Source: Methylotenera_A sp046594885
GTDB taxonomy: Bacteria; Pseudomonadota; Gammaproteobacteria; Burkholderiales; Methylophilaceae
NCBI GenBank assembly: GCA_046594885.1
Contig: JBKJRD010000004.1
Span: forward strand, 1-6,901
Direction: 5' to 3'
Length of the DNA stretch: 6,901 nucleotides
Within the stretch, counting starts at the first letter, position 1. Each line of letters begins with the position of its first letter. The translations under genes and the position numbers were made by a program. The notes under the pieces are model-generated. The model was not told the DNA's origin. It was given only the letters and a program-made list of their open reading frames with translations, and did no database searches. Shown piece by piece: positions 6,844-6,901 of the stretch.

Positions 6844-6901
6844 CTACAGTAGCGCTTTCTAATTTTTGTTGCGCCAACATCGCAGCCCCAATCATCCCTG
6901 C
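6836..6901 (-). CDS. C-terminal end of a probable ROK-family sugar kinase (5' part outside window)
   Basis: An open frame enters from the right edge on the minus strand and stops at TAA 6836-6838, encoding 21 visible residues that begin AGMIGAAMLA. This fits the C-terminal signature of ROK-family kinases such as glucokinases, where a final DAGxIGAAxLA-like helix is common. That resemblance is from memory and rests on about ten residues, so other ASKHA-fold proteins are possible. The stop overlaps the start of the hydrolase gene by 8 bases, which supports it being a real gene in the same operon and not a random frame. Confidence 0.5.
   Translation of the reverse strand, partial: AGMIGAAMLAQQKLESATVDV

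Noticed and set aside
1..6901. Search for a defence system, CRISPR array, mobile element or tRNA
   Set aside because: No regular direct repeats with spacers, no transposase or integrase motifs, no terminal inverted repeats and no cloverleaf-like sequence were seen. The helicase resembles Suv3 and not any defence-associated helicase I know, and its neighbours are housekeeping genes.

Overview
The window looks like chromosomal DNA from a moderately AT-rich betaproteobacterium. The closest fit I can suggest is a Methylophilaceae/Methylotenera-like organism. That rests on the protein flavour (beta-type MutL and AmiC, low GC, many TTA/TTT codons) and on gene order, not on a search. There is no RNA gene, CRISPR array, insertion sequence or phage gene. 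The content is mostly housekeeping, densely packed, with gaps of 0-75 bases.

Layout, left to right. (1) mutL, minus strand, starts at 1122 and runs off the left edge; the ATPase domain and the beginning of the linker are present. (2) A 57-base divergent gap. (3) A plus-strand gene, 1180-2724, for a Suv3-type DEx(H/D) RNA helicase, the family best known from mitochondria. (4) A 63-base convergent gap with an inverted repeat. (5) Minus-strand tsaE then amiC: the t6A tRNA-modification ATPase followed by an exported AMIN/Amidase_3 cell-wall amidase. (6) Plus-strand queG, epoxyqueuosine reductase, starting head-to-head with tsaE. (7) A 73-base convergent gap. (8) A minus-strand exported metallo-beta-lactamase-fold hydrolase, overlapping by 8 bases the 3' end of a gene cut by the right edge; that gene looks like the C-terminus of a ROK-family sugar kinase.

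How the genes fit together. tsaE, ami and mutL form a conserved block in many proteobacteria (in E. coli: queG, divergent from nnr-tsaE-amiB-mutL-miaA). The same block is recognisable here with two changes: nnr is missing between queG and tsaE, and a suv3-like helicase gene sits in the opposite orientation between amiC and mutL, so mutL needs its own promoter. TsaE (t6A at position 37) and QueG (queuosine at position 34) both act on the tRNA anticodon loop, and their start codons are nearly back to back. The helicase is the most interesting gene. No clearly new multi-gene system is visible.
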